From Silene latifolia (lineage: Eukaryota; Streptophyta; Magnoliopsida; Caryophyllales; Caryophyllaceae), in assembly GCF_048544455.1 (NCBI RefSeq), contig NC_133526.1, positions 12,168,001 through 12,232,000 of the forward strand: 64,000 nucleotides of DNA. Reading direction: 5' to 3'. This document shows positions 1 to 11,005 of the stretch, piece by piece. The translations under genes and the position numbers were made by a program. A model generated the notes under the pieces. It was given only the letters and a program-made list of their open reading frames with translations, was not told where the DNA came from and ran no database searches. The first letter of the stretch is position 1, and the number at the start of each line of letters is the position of its first letter.

Positions 1-560
1 GAGAGCTATCCGGCAAACATTCATTCGGTACAAGCCGAGGCCCTCGATAAAGGGACAGGCACTAGCGGACTTCTGGCCGAGTGCACGTATCAAGAAGAGC
101 AAAACCCCGGAGTATGGGAAGTATACACCGACGGGTCCTCCACGGCGAACAGCTCAGGAGCCGGCATCCTTATCATCAGCCCAAACGGGGACGAGTTTGA
201 GTACACCTTGAAATTTACCTTCTCGGCCCCAAACAACGAATCCGAATACGAGGCGGTGATAACCGGAGTCGAGCTAGCTAGAGCCGCCGGGGCGGAGCAC
301 ATCATTTTGAAAACAAATTCACTCTTAGTGGCAAATCAAATCAGAGGAGAGTACGAGACTCGAGACGAAGGGATGGTAAGATACCTGGAAAGGGTAAAAG
401 CTGACACTTCAAAATTGAAATCTTTCCAGATACAATGCATTCCCAGTGTCGAGAACAACCGAGCCGACGCTCTCTCAAAGCTTGCCAGTTCAACCATCAA
501 GAATATCAGTCGAACCGTGCTGGTGGACATCCGGAATGCCAAAAGCATTACTGAGACCGT
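1..560 (+). pseudogene. RNase H domain of Tat-lineage pol (fossil)
   Basis: The translation contains VYTDGSS, an SGAG-like turn and SEYEAVITGVELA, the signature of the additional archaeal-type RNase H found in the plant Tat lineage, followed by an EVEN/NRADALSKLA stretch. Its family role is to remove the RNA strand of the RNA-DNA hybrid during reverse transcription. The matching domain of the second element lies on the minus strand at about 24690-25200. The reverse transcriptase that should precede it is outside the window. Confidence 0.8.
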
Positions 561-739
561 CGGCATGGTGGGCGACATAGAAGCCGAGACGACGTGGATG
601 ACTCCGATAATGAAGTACAAACTGATGAACGAATTACCGGAGGACCGCAGTCTCTCACAGAAGAAAAAGAGGATCGCAGCAAGATATTTGGTGTTTGAAA
701 GAGAATTATACAGGAGGTCCGTGATAAGGCCACTCTTGA

Positions 740-1823
740 AGTGCGTCGGTCCGGTAGACGCGAGCTATCTTGTGAAATTCATGAAGGCATCTGCGGTCAT
801 CACATGGGGGCAAGAACACTAGCTCACAAAGCTCTCCGAGTCGGCTACTTCTGGCCCACCATGCTTGAGGATTCCAGAGCCAAAACCAAAAAGTGCAACA
901 GCTGTCAAATGAATGCTCCGGTGATACATGCGCCATCCCGAGACCTGCACGGCTGGTACTTAGTCCCCTTCCTTTTGCACAAAGGGGGGATGGATCTACT
1001 AGGGCCATTCCCAACGGCATCCGGCGGAAGAAAGTTCTTGATTGTCGCCGTCGACTACTTCACCAAATGGGTTGAAGCTGTAGCAGTACCTGCGAAGACG
1101 ACGGCGGCCGTAAGAAAGGTAATCTGGGAAAATGTCATAACTCGTTTTGGGTTACCCCAAGTCATGGTATTTGACCACGGCCGAGAATTTTGGAGTGACA
1201 CAATAATGAGTCGTGGAGGAACTTGGTATCAAATTTGCATACTCCTCCGTCTCGCCACCCACGAGCAACGGACAAAGCGGAGGCGACCAATAAAACAATC
1301 CTCAACGGTTTGAAGAAGACAGTTGAAGACCTAAAGGGAAGATGGGCCGATGAACTACCCGGCGTCCCGTGGTCCCTGCGAACCACGGAGAAAGAAGCAA
1401 CGGTGCAGTCCATTCCACTTAGTCTACGGATCCGGCGATCCCGCGCATTGAAGCAACGGTGCCGACATTCAGGACGGCCACCTTTAACCCGGTTGAAAAT
1501 GAGGAAGGTCTGAAAGCCTCCTAGACACTGGTCGAAGAAAGCCGAGACACACGACGCTCAACTTGGCGGTATACCAAAACCGGATGAGAAGAGCCTACAA
1601 CCGAAGAGTCCACAAAAGGGACTTAAAAGTAGGAGATCTAGTCCTAAGAAAGTCAGCCGCCACCAACAAAGGGAACATTCATGGTAAATTGACGGCTAAC
1701 TGGGAAGGTCCCTACAAAGTGGTTGAAGAAATGAGTCCGGGTACATATCGGCTGACAAACATGGAGGGTGTGCCTTTGATGAGCCATTGGAACACTGACA
1801 ATCTCAGGAAATACTTTGTGTAG
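740..1823 (+). pseudogene. Integrase region of Tat-lineage pol (fossil)
   Basis: The zinc-binding and core parts of a retroviral-type integrase are recognisable: a C-x2-C pair (KCNSCQM), GMDLLGPFPTASGG, VDYFTKWVEA and a VFDHGREFWS segment. A C-terminal part ends ...SHWNTDNLRKYFV. In an active element this enzyme joins the cDNA to host DNA. The region is broken in more than one place and is not expected to encode a working enzyme. The same region is on the minus strand of the second element at about 23200-24240. Confidence 0.8.
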
Positions 1824-2600
1824 CGGCGGAGGTGTCCAAAACAATTGTTGGCACCCCAACGCAGGCTTATATCTAATGAAGAATCACCCAAGTTTTCCAT
1901 CAAAGTGTTTATCCCCTCCGTAGTCATATCGAGGTAGACGCCACGGCCCAAGCCGGGCAGTCACCACAAGAAGTAGACGCCACGGCGATCACTACTACCA
2001 GCGATTGATACTCGCGAAAGCGACCAACATGCCTTAGGAACGTATAAGTACAGTTGAGACGCAATTCTAGCCGCCTCGGCCAACCGAAGGCCTGGCAGAG
2101 GAAGCGATCAATATGTCTACAGATACGAACGCTGTCGCGCCGTAACCCCTAGCCGCCTCGGCAAACCGAAGGCCTGGCAGGGGACACAACGGTCGATACG
2201 CTAACATGTTCACAGCGGCGGTTGGGAAACGCAAATCGGACGCCTCGTCACGACCGAGAGTGAAAGAGGAAGCGACCAACATGCCAACATGTTTAATAAA
2301 AAAGACGTTAAACACAGTTGAGATACGCATTCTAACTGCCTCGGCCAGGCCGAAGGTAAAAACGAAAAAGCGCTCAATTAATAACGCAAGAAGACAAGTG
2401 AAGAATTGTGATCAAAGCCCCGGCCGAAGCCGAAGGCCAATAAACAAGCTTTATTAAAAAAGATTACAAGTAAGGAGAATACGGACGGCGTCCCCCATAG
2501 GGATAAGCCAAAACACAACCTACCAAAGTTTTACAAAATACAAGGAAAAGAAAAGCAAAAGGTTACAGACATGTCAGTTGAAGCGCCAAAAGATGGCAGG
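1824..2600. repeat. GC-rich 3' noncoding region with short degenerate repeats
   Basis: Between the integrase end and the tail of the antisense gene there is no credible gene. The stretch holds several diverged copies of a module containing CCTCGGCCAACCGAAGGCC-like words and CACAGTTGAGATACGCATTC. The second element carries a clearly tandem version at 22601-22950. Tandem repeats in the 3' noncoding region are typical of Tat-lineage elements. Confidence 0.55.
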
Positions 2601-3828
2601 GAGGAAAGGCTTAATAATTGGCTCCCGAACAGCTGAAGCTATCCGAGATGCCGGGTGAGCCTGGTGACGACCGCCCGTCTCCCTATGCCTGTTGCTGCTT
2701 GCCATCAACATCGTCTTTGGTAGGCGACCCAGAAGCCGTCTTGGCAGCCTCAGTTTTCTTGGCAGCCTCAGCCTCGGCAGACTCAGCTGCCTTCATCCTC
2801 TCAGCTTCCTCCTTGGCCGCCTTAGCCTTCTCACGAGGGCCGCCTTCTCCGCGTCCTCCTCTTCCTCCTTCTTCACCCTGGCCTCCTCTTTAGCCTTCGC
2901 CTCCGCGGCCTTCTCTTTAGCCTCAAGCTTGTCATCAAGCAGCTCGTCGAATTTTTGCCACGGAAAGGAGCCATCAGGATAGAGCTCCCCAATCACTTCC
3001 CTGGCGGCTTCCTCGCAGTCCCTGTGATTGCGCATGTTAGGGAGGATAACGGTTTGGAGCGTCTCAATGTCCTCCTCCCTTTGGGCGATGATAGCATCCT
3101 TATTCCGGACCACCTTCCCCTGGGCCTGAAACCTGGACCTCCATACTTCCCTCTGCTTAGCATTAAAGTCGGCGACTTTCTGAAGGTGGTCACGCCCCTC
3201 CAGCAACTTAGCAGCTTCAGCCGCCGCAGCCTCGGCCTTGGCTCTCTCAGCGAGGACTTCCTTTTCAGCGTCCTCCCTGAGTTTTCTCTCAAGACGGACG
3301 CCTCTTGACCTCGGCCTTGCCCTCTCGGCTTCCTTGTTCGCAGCGTCGAGTTAAGCTGAGCCGCTCGAGCGTGGGCGGCTTTCAAAATGGCCTTCTCTTG
3401 CTCCACAATAAGAGCACCGGCTGTATCAGCCCACTTCGACAGCAACCTGGCTAAACTTAGGCCCTCCGACTTAATCTGGAGGGGAGTAGGCTTCGGGAAA
3501 GAGGTGACGACGGTGTCATTATTACCACCTGCCTGCGCAGATTGCTTCTCAGGACGCCGCTCAACATTGTGTCCGGTAGACGGCAGGGGTTGATCTACAA
3601 AAAATTCAATCAAAGCATCCGTGTCAACATACATGGACATACCGAGAGCTCCGTCATCGGGGACGCCTAATGAACCGCTAAGTCCGAGCCACAGGATAAA
3701 TCTGTACCATGCTTGGCCTTCTTGGTCGGAGGACGCATTTCCTTGCCGCAGCGAGAAGCGATGCAGCAGTAGAAGCGAAGCATCGGCGCGTGTAGGCTCT
3801 TTCCTCTTACGGAAGAGAGGGGTTTCCA

Positions 3829-5226
3829 TAGGGATGTCAATGGGGCAGGGTGGGTGCGGAGGAGGGGTAACCCGCACCCGCCCCGCGAGTCTATAATGCG
3901 TACCCACACCCGCCCCGCGACCCGCGGCGGGTTGAACTTTTCAAACCCGTCCCGCCCGCGGGACCCGTTGACCCGCCAAATTACCTATCTCCTCATAAAC
4001 AATTTTTAAAAATATAAATCTAAAATCTAAAATATACTAGTCGTACTACTTATACAAATAAGTTTTCGCAAAATATACATTCAATTAACTAGTACAAACG
4101 TTTTTCAAACCATGAAAGAGTTTTACAAACAATGAAACGCATGTCCAAAGTAAACAAAGCTGCTTGATCAAATTAACAGAGCTTCACTCATTGTTCCCTC
4201 AAATCATCTAAAGCTCCGTTAGCATTCTTACCAAGTATCATTGGTTTGGGCTTTTTATCCTCTTGTTATAATTTTCTTTTAGGGTTTTTTGTCAAACACA
4301 ACCTTTAAAAAACTTTTTTTTCGAAACACCACCTTTAAAAAAAAAGTTTGTAAAACACAACCTTTAATAATTTTATTTTTGTAAAACACGACATTTTGGC
4401 CAGAGTTTAACCACTTGCAATAGGGTGACTTTAAATCGATATTTGAGGTAGCAACCGAGTTCCATTTGAGGTGTTCTTAGACTCTTTGGAAAGGTGGAAG
4501 TACAAGCTTCCCAATGGTTACCAATACGGCGGTGATAGGTGGGTTTATGTGGGGTCTATTTGTATGTAAAGTAAGGTTGGTCAAGGAGTGAATTGGAGAG
4601 AGAAACAAATCAGAAAAACACCAATTCATTCCTTGACCAACCTTACTTTACACACTAATAAACCCCGCATAAGGCCACCTATCACCGCCGTATTGATAAT
4701 GCCGGGAAAGCTTGTACTCCCACATTTCCAACGAGTCTAAAAACACCTCAAACCGACCTCGTTTGCTATCTCAAACATCGACTCAAAGTCACCCCATTGC
4801 AAGTGTTCAAACTCTAGCCAAAATGTCGTGTTTAACAAAAAAAAAATTATTAAAGGTTGTGTTTCACAAACTTTTTTTTTAAAGGTCGTGTTTGGAAAAA
4901 AAAGTTTTTTAAAGGTTGTGTTTGATAAAAAAACCACCCTTTCTTTTATTATTATAGTATAATTACTACTACTTATTATAGGTGGGTTGGTGAATTGGAG
5001 ATGAGTGAGGTGGGTATAAGCGGAGCGGGGACATGCGGAGCGGGGCGGGCGGGGTGGGTATGGGGCGGGTTTCATGTGATACCCATCCCCGCCCCACGAC
5101 CCGCGATGAATGATACTTTTGAAACTCATCCCCGCCCCATGACCCGTCAAATCATTACCCGCGCCCGCCCCAAGTGGGGCGGGTGCGGGGCGAGACCCGC
5201 CAAAACCCGCCCCACTGACATCCCTA
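3829..5226. mobile_element. Non-autonomous hAT transposon
   Basis: The ends are TAGGGATGTCAATGGGG and its inverted match (TAGGGATGTCAGTGGGG). They are flanked by a perfect 8-bp target duplication GGTTTCCA at 3821-3828 and 5227-5234. An 8-bp duplication and a TAGGG-type end are diagnostic of plant hAT elements. The terminal ~100 bp on each side are rich in GGGGCGGGTGCGG-type blocks. No transposase is present. It interrupts the antisense gene of gypsy element 1 and carries a foldback element inside. Confidence 0.9.
4282..4939. mobile_element. Foldback MULE-type MITE nested in the hAT element
   Basis: Nearly the whole 658 bp is one palindrome with arms of about 300 bp around a centre near 4610-4625. 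The ends are GGGTTTTTTGTCAAACAC and GGGTGGTTTTTTTATCAAAC. A perfect 9-bp target duplication TTTCTTTTA lies at 4273-4281 and 4940-4948, typical of Mutator-like elements. Each end carries three degenerate copies of AAACACAACCTTTAA. There is no coding capacity. A transcript would fold into a long hairpin. Confidence 0.85.
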
Positions 5227-6816
5227 GGTTTCCACTGCCAAGGTGACCACCTCCTCGGCGGTAATATCAACGACCTCCACCGTCTCTATCTGGACTGAAG
5301 GGATGAGAGGTGGAACTGATGTCGACGCCGTCGCCGCCGAAGACTTTGTTTTCCGCGTTCGGCGCGGCATGTTACCAGCAACCTTCGCCTGGGCCGCCTC
5401 CACATTTAAGCCCTTCAGCGCTGATCCATGAGATCATTCGGCGCCATTCTCGCGATCACGGAGTCCGAGCCTTAGGGTGCATATCAACAACTGTCTTGTC
5501 CTTGGCAAGCCCTATTCTCCGGAGGATATCTTCAGACAGATCCGGGCCAAAATGGTCTGCAAAGGGAACGAAGCAAGGGTTAAGTAGAAGAAATAAATCA
5601 AAGTTCAAGAAACAGAAACATTAAAAGCAGAGATGAGCCTCACACCGACCCCACTCACCTTGTGCTAGGGCCGGTATGAGGCCGACGTGGCAGAGCGGCG
5701 CGTCCTGGAGAATGATCTGCGTCGGAGGAATCCATCCCTTCGGCAACCCATTATTCCCCACCTCAAACAGCCTCATCGCCCGCTTCTCATCCGCATTAAG
5801 AAGGACCTTGCTGGCGTCCATCTTAAGCTTATTCCGGGAGACCCATTTGTCATGCTCCGCCTTAGTCTCGCACCGCAAATTGACTTAGTCTTTGGAAGGA
5901 CCGGGCAAGGATAATCCTCCGAACCTCAACGTACACCCACCGATCTTTCCAGTCCTTGCGGAAGAAAGCTTATCAACGGAGACGTAACCCGGCTCCGTCT
6001 GCACGCAGTACCACCCAACGCGACCAGGGGCCGACGGCCGAAGGTGATGAATCCGGCGGAATAAGTTCACCGTCGGGACCTCCCCCTTAAAAAGGCAGAG
6101 CCACACAAAGCCGACTATAGTCCTAATGGCCAACGGGTGCAGTTGGGCCACGGCGACGTTCATGGCTTTAATTATGGCCATAACGTGTTCGTTCAGAGGA
6201 AACCGGAGTCCATACTCCAAGTGTCTGATGTATACGCCGATGCAGCCTGGAGGAGGGCAACAGACCGCCTGACCTTCCCCAGGAATAACAATGCTATACT
6301 CCCTGCCGAAGGAGAAGTGACGCTCAAAAAAGTCAGGACCAGAACAACTGGCAAACTTGTGGCTCCAAGCACGGTCAGGGCAGACCTTACAGGCGTCGCC
6401 GTGATCCATGATGTACGGCCTCTCCTCATTAGGACGAGCCCTTTCTTCACCATCACTGTCATCATCATCATCATCATCACAACCCTCCAGAGCTTTTGGA
6501 TCAACTTCAGGAGAAGGAGACCTAGGGCCCCCAGACCTTATCGGAACGGCGGCTAGTGCCTCCTCTTCATCAAGACGCAACGGGGAACCCCCCGGCGCAC
6601 GGTCACTAGGACCGGCATCAGCAGAAGACATGGCTCACAACGAAAACTTAACAATTAAAAAGTTAAAAATTTGTTTGTTTACCTTGGGAAGAGTGTTACG
6701 CCGAGTAACTTGGAAACTAGAGAGAGGTTGCTTCGAAGAAAGTTGAAGAAAATTAAGCAAGAGAAATTTTTTTGAAGAAAACGGAATTGGAAAGCAAAAT
6801 GAGGGGCTAACTATCT

Positions 6817-6824
6817 TATTTATA
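6817..6824 (-). promoter_or_regulatory. TATA box for the antisense gene
   Basis: TATAAATA on the minus strand ends 186 bp upstream of the antisense ATG at 6631. The second element has the same octamer 185 bp upstream of its antisense ATG (19533-19540). The conserved position suggests a promoter separate from the LTR. Confidence 0.6.
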
Positions 6825-7277
6825 GGGCAAAGCCCACTCAATCCGACCAATCAGGGCAAAGCTCATGAAGCGCCAGCCAATCAACAACGAGACACTTGTC
6901 AAGCATGCAGCCATGGAATGTCAATCGACAAACAGTTACAAAACTTCTTCAACACGCTCCTTGACAGAATGCCAATCGACGCATCTTCTTCAAACACACC
7001 CCTTGGTATCTACTTGCCAAACGGCCCGCTGATCCAACCAAGCTTGGCAGCACCGGCTGGGGCCAATCAAAAGCACACGGCACTCACAACCTCGGTCTCG
7101 GCCAGCGCCATTTTCCTTTCCACACCTGATGCCCATTACACATCCATGTGGAGGGGGGATAGGGTACGGCCTAAGCAGAACCAAGCCGAGGTAGAAGAAG
7201 CCGGGGCAGAAAAATTTCAACTTGCGCAGAATATGCTCAACACTCATCGAAGGTCCATACCACGGCATAGACTACGC

Positions 7278-7288
7278 TGGGGGCAAAT
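7278..7288 (+). promoter_or_regulatory. Polypurine tract of gypsy element 1
   Basis: A GGGGGCAAAT-type purine run directly abuts the TG of the 3' LTR. The same sequence abuts the 3' LTR of the second element (minus strand, just after 19029). It is the expected plus-strand primer site. Confidence 0.65.
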
Positions 7289-7880
7289 TGATGGGGCATA
7301 TTCTCGCACCCGTGCCGACCGAGTCAACATATTGAGCAAGGTCAAAGATATCCACAAAGTGAAGTCGGACTTAGACAAACCCCCTAGCAAGCCCAGCGAC
7401 TGTCGGCTGTCTCTTGTGCCTCGGCTAGGACAACTAGCCAGCCGGAGCACATATCCGCGTACTCATATCCAAGACCCCTCGGCGGCGAGTCAACAGGGCC
7501 CGCCGGCCTGCCATGGGTCCCTCGGCCGAGGGTAGATCAGTCTTTCCACCTGCTAGCCACTTGGCCACTACGTGACAAAAGGTGAAAGTCTATAAATACT
7601 CCTCAACCCTCATTGAGGAAAGGATCCACAATTTAACCTAAGAATCACTATTCATCTGGTAATATCTTCCTTATCTCTCTACAAAATATACTTCGCCAAG
7701 TAACAACAACTTATCTCTTTAAGTCAACTGACTTGAGCGTCGGAGTGAGTACGCTCGGCCAAAGCCGAGCCCTCAGTTTGTTCATTGTTTCAGGAGACCG
7801 AAAGGAGGATTCAATCAAGGACGTCATTCTACAAGCCACGAGTGGTAACAAATAACTGCTTCGAAATTACACCCGGAACA
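7289..7880 (+). repeat. 3' LTR of gypsy element 1
   Basis: The LTR starts TGATGGGGCATATTC and ends CCCGGAACA, 592 bp. The two LTRs of the second element (591 and 596 bp, reverse orientation) share both termini and many internal blocks. A TATAAATA promoter motif sits near 7592 before CTCCTCAACC, as in the second element's LTRs. Confidence 0.9.
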
Positions 7881-7888
7881 AATATATA

Positions 7889-8085
7889 TGAAAAATTCTT
7901 AGATACACTGAGTGTACAAGATTATCGTACACTCTAACTAATGATAAACCTTTAATTATATTTTACATAGATTTTGCTTCATTATTTATGGAGAATTTGC
8001 GTAGTTCTAATAATCTTATTGGTTAGAGTGCACGATGACGTGGTACATGATATAGCCGGTGTACCCAAGAATATTTCCATTATGG
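7889..8085. mobile_element. Small inverted-repeat element (MITE-like)
   Basis: The left end (GAAAAATTCTTAGATACAC) matches the reverse complement of the right end (GGAAATATTCTTGGGTACAC). A second inner pair is GTACACTCTAACTAAT and its inverted form. No target duplication can be recognised, perhaps because the gypsy LTR abuts its left side. Confidence 0.5.
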
Positions 8086-9190
8086 AAAATGAGCTGGCGA
8101 CACCGAGTGTTACCGATTTGAGTAACACCCGGGGCATAATTGTAAATTGATTAGATGTTTTCATCTCCCTCTCTTAACTTTTAAATTTTAAATTAATTAA
8201 TAATAAGGGTAATTCAGGAAATCTATCTTACAGTTATTTAAATAATCAAATTGATTTTGAGTTTCTTATCATATTATCAACACCATTTTAAGGAGGTGTT
8301 TGGCCAAGTTTTCTAAGTGCTTTTCTAATTGTAAAAGTAGAAGTAAGGCCAAACACTATAATTTAGGGAGATAAAAAACTACTTTTGAAAAGTCAGAAGT
8401 TAATAAAAAGTTACTAGAAACAGAAGCACCAAATTGATGCTTCTGCTTCTACTTCTCTCAAAAACTCTTAGGATTATGGAAACTAACTAAAAAAAACTAA
8501 AAAACAGTAGTAGGCCAAACACATCAATTTGTTAAGAAACCACTTTTACAAAAGTTAGGCCAAACAACCACAACTTTTTCAAAAAGTAGTTTATGAAAAA
8601 ACTCATTCTAGAAAGTAAAAGTTATTTCACATAAACTAGGCCAAACAGCACCTAAATCTGGAGATTTCTTCTAATTAAATAGATCAAGAATGAAGATCGA
8701 TAATTGATTGCGGAACTCGAAGAGCATACTTTTTTTTTCCAAATCAACAAAATTTTGATTAGATCATTAACAAATTCACGACTGATAATGAGCAAATTAA
8801 ATGATCAAAAACTAATTCACATAAAGGCCAATCAATTTCATTTCAAACAAGTGAATGAACTAGCAAAGATCGAATTCGATTGCACATTGTAAATTTATTA
8901 TAAAAGTTGTAAATTACATGAAAGCTAGATATCTTCATGAATGATACACCACTTTAGCAAAGTAATAACGATGAAGTTGGTTTTTTACACAAGCAGAATT
9001 CATCTACATACTTTATCAGTAGTGTTTCGATCTGTTAGATTTACCTCAACTTTAGGTAATTCAAGTACAGTTCTACCCTTTAAAATTTTGGCCGCAAATC
9101 TAAAAATAGATATTTTAATTTATGTTTTTGTTAATTTTTTAATAGGGTGTTACTGAGTTTTGGTAACACCCGATGACGCCCTATCACTTC
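8084..9190. mobile_element. Decayed terminal-inverted-repeat element, AT-rich interior
   Basis: The ends carry an inverted repeat of about 38 bp: GGCGACACCGAGTGTTACC on the left and, inverted, GGCGTCATCGGGTGTTACC on the right. Each end can also fold on itself (GTGTTACC...GGTAACAC). The outermost GGAAAATGAG resembles the end of the 9-bp-duplication MITE at 50475-50619, so a MULE origin is possible. No target duplication is visible. The short ORFs inside are AT-rich and match nothing recognisable. A PIF-type MITE is inserted at 8292-8652. Confidence 0.5.
8292..8652. mobile_element. PIF/Harbinger (Tourist-like) MITE
   Basis: The ends are GGAGGTGTTTGGCC and the inverse of GGTGCTGTTTGGCC, with a 3-bp TAA target duplication at 8289-8291 and 8653-8655. 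It is 361 bp, AT-rich, with several internal inverted GGCCAAACA words. It is nested in the decayed element 8084-9190. Confidence 0.75.
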
Positions 9191-9843
9191 CCACCTATTA
9201 ATATTTAAATTAAAATCTTTTTTATCACAATTCATTAGTCTTTATGTCGAATTCAGTTGATAACTAATGAGTGGGACAGAGGGAGTATAATTTTACTTAA
9301 TTTTAATTCATGTATTTAAAACTATACTCTCTCCTAGATGCCGTATTGTTGAGAAAAAGGAACATAATCGGATGTACTACATCCAACTTTTTTGTTTTTT
9401 GAGCATATATGTATTTTTTTTTTTAGCTTATTACTTCAAACTTTATTTATTTTTGAGCATATGTGTATTTTTTTGAGCATAATAAAGTTTATAAGTTAGA
9501 TTTTAATATTTTTTCCGTCAAAACCCAAATTTAACTAAACTTATATGTAATGCTTTTGAGTTTATTGTAATTTTTTAGAGTTTAATGTCTAAGTGAATAA
9601 GCTCAGAAACTTCATATTGAAACTCAGAAACTTTAAAAAAAAAACTCAAAAACTTTATTATAATGCTCAAAAACTATAGAATTGGAGGTAATACATCAGA
9701 TGTATAATCCTTTTACTGCGTATTGTTCCCTCTTTTCTTTTTCATGCTAATCGGGGTTTGCTCTCTTTCCTAAACAGCAACTAAGAGGGAGTATAATATT
9801 AGCTTGATCTATTTTTTCGGAGTAAACGAAGTCACAAAGATAA
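9191..9843. other. AT-rich spacer left of the tandem array
   Basis: Apart from the MITE at 9351-9718 there is no gene here. A GGGACAGAGGGAGTA end near 9271 and a GAGGGAGTA near 9786 are single Stowaway-type ends without matching partners. Homology to the tandem unit begins only at about 9844, so this is the unduplicated left flank. Confidence 0.6.
9351..9718. mobile_element. MULE-type MITE
   Basis: A perfect 9-bp target duplication CGTATTGTT lies at 9342-9350 and 9719-9727. The ends pair as inverted repeats (AAGGAACATAATCGGATG on the left, AAAGGATTATACATCTGATG inverted from the right). It is 368 bp, with CTCAAAAACT/GAGTTTAT-type internal repeats and no coding capacity. Confidence 0.7.
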
Positions 9844-9884
9844 CTTAATGCAGACGAATTTCAAAGGTTATCGCGTATGAATTG

Positions 9885-9945
9885 AAGGGGTGGAATTCGA
9901 ACTCGTGACCTTTTGGTCACACTGACTCTGATACCATGTCAAGAA
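9885..9945 (-). repeat. tRNA-like SINE-type fragment, copy 1
   Basis: On the minus strand the sequence reads TGGTATCAGAGTCAGTG then GTTCGAATTCCACC, matching A-box-like and B-box (GGTTCGANNCC) spacing of a tRNA-derived SINE head. It recurs at 48950-49012 in copy 2 and is absent from copy 3, where a segment of about 70 bp is missing. A clear SINE tail or flanking repeats are not seen, so a degenerate tRNA relic is an alternative. Confidence 0.4.
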
Positions 9946-10474
9946 ATCATCTCAACCAAAAGCTTAAACTGATAGTTTTATATTCTAACAACGAGGAAAA
10001 GAACTCGTCCACAAGAGTTGTCGACTTTCTAGGTCGATTGAGATCCCTCCGACATTGGTTGGTCTCGGCCAGAGGTTAGCCAAGTCACGTTGACAATTGT
10101 TAGCATGGAAGTAAGTTATATAATCCATTGTTTATATATATCACACCAATATCAAGGTAACAAAAAAAAAGAGTTGAACGACATTTTCACCATATACTAT
10201 CGTATCAGTGTAGAACTACTCTCTCTACACAAGCAAGAGAAACTTACTTTGGGCACATCATGTGCCAAAGTAGAAACTCTATCTTCCTAAACGTACTAAT
10301 TTAGGCATCGGAGATGGTATATTTGGACACCCTCTGGACCCGTTCCTTTACATGTGTAGGTTGAGCGAGGTCGGCACGCACAAGGAGCATCGACGGAGGT
10401 CAGAACCCGCCTAGAGAGAAGTTGTTGGTTGACTTAGCTAATTCACATAACTAATCATACGACGTTTTTACTAA

Positions 10475-10961
10475 GACCATCCCCAAGTAAGGTCACGAGG
10501 GGGGTCGCGACCTTGTTGGGTCGCCTTAACCAACAATTAAGCATGAGATTAGCGTGACCTTTTGGTTGCTCTTGACCTTATAAGGTCAATTTGTGACCTC
10601 TTTGGTTGCTCTTGACCTGATTAGGTCAATTGGTGACCAAATAGGTGACAAATTATCATTGGTCGTAAACAAAACAAAAAGGGTTGGAAGGTGAAAAATG
10701 ATTGAGTTGATGACCTAGGTCGCGACCTTCTGTTTGAGAGGGAAAATGGGTCAAGGTTAATAAGGTGGGATTAAGAGTAAAATCGGGTCGCGACCTAATT
10801 AGCGCGACCACTGTTTGGGGATGGTCTAAGAATTGATTGAGTTGATGACCTAGGTCGCGACCTTCTGTTTGAGAGGGAAAATGGGTCAAGGTTAATAAGG
10901 TGAGATTAAGAGTAAAATCGGGTCGCGACCTAATTAGCGCGACCACTGCTTGGGGATGGTC
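10475..10961. mobile_element. PIF/Harbinger MITE with internal tandem duplication, copy 1 only
   Basis: Inverted ends GACCATCCCCAAG, with a 3-bp TAA duplication at 10472-10474 and 10962-10964. Copy 2 has no element at the corresponding position (near 49521). About 139 bp at the right end, including the terminal repeat and a few bases of target (TAAGAATTGATTG), occur twice in tandem, at about 10690-10830 and 10830-10970. The interior is rich in GGTCGCGACC palindromes. Confidence 0.75.
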
Positions 10962-11005
10962 TAAGAATTGATTGTTTTACCGAAACAATTTGATGCCGTC
11001 AGTAA

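Larger units (their letters stand above)
2600..6631 (-). pseudogene. Antisense gene of the gypsy element, Transposase_28-like (fossil)
   Basis: This gene lies on the strand opposite to pol, between integrase and the 3' LTR. The reading from the ATG at 6631 begins MSSADAGPSD, has an Asp-rich acidic stretch, and then GVYIRHLEYGLRFPLNEHV followed by AIRTIVGFVWLC. This resembles the 'putative gypsy type transposon' family (PF04195). The downstream part is charged and coiled-coil-like (long E/K/R-rich runs near 2800-3350). A hAT element interrupts it at 3829-5226 and it has additional breaks. A GTGAGT donor-like site after the conserved domain occurs at the same place in the second element, so splicing is possible. 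Function is unknown; the family assignment is by eye. Confidence 0.65.
1..7880 (+). mobile_element. Ty3/gypsy LTR retrotransposon, Tat lineage (Retand-like), 3' part
   Basis: The element runs in from beyond the left edge. Visible in order: RNase H of the plant Tat type, integrase, a GC-rich 3' noncoding region, a gene on the opposite strand, a polypurine tract and a 592-bp 3' LTR starting TG and ending CA. An antisense gene between pol and the 3' LTR is known from Tat/Retand-type elements. It belongs to the same family as the element at 18439-29441, but the LTRs have diverged. A hAT element is inserted at 3829-5226. Its coding parts are broken in several places, so it is a fossil. The 5' LTR and one target duplication lie outside the window. 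Confidence 0.85.

Noticed and set aside
6918-7535. 205-codon plus-strand ORF before and across the gypsy 3' LTR start
   Set aside because: It spans the polypurine tract and LTR boundary, has no recognisable domain, and has no open counterpart in element 2.
8704-9156. Two short ORFs in the AT-rich interior of the 8084-9190 element
   Set aside because: Low-complexity composition, no motif, no conserved partner; consistent with chance.
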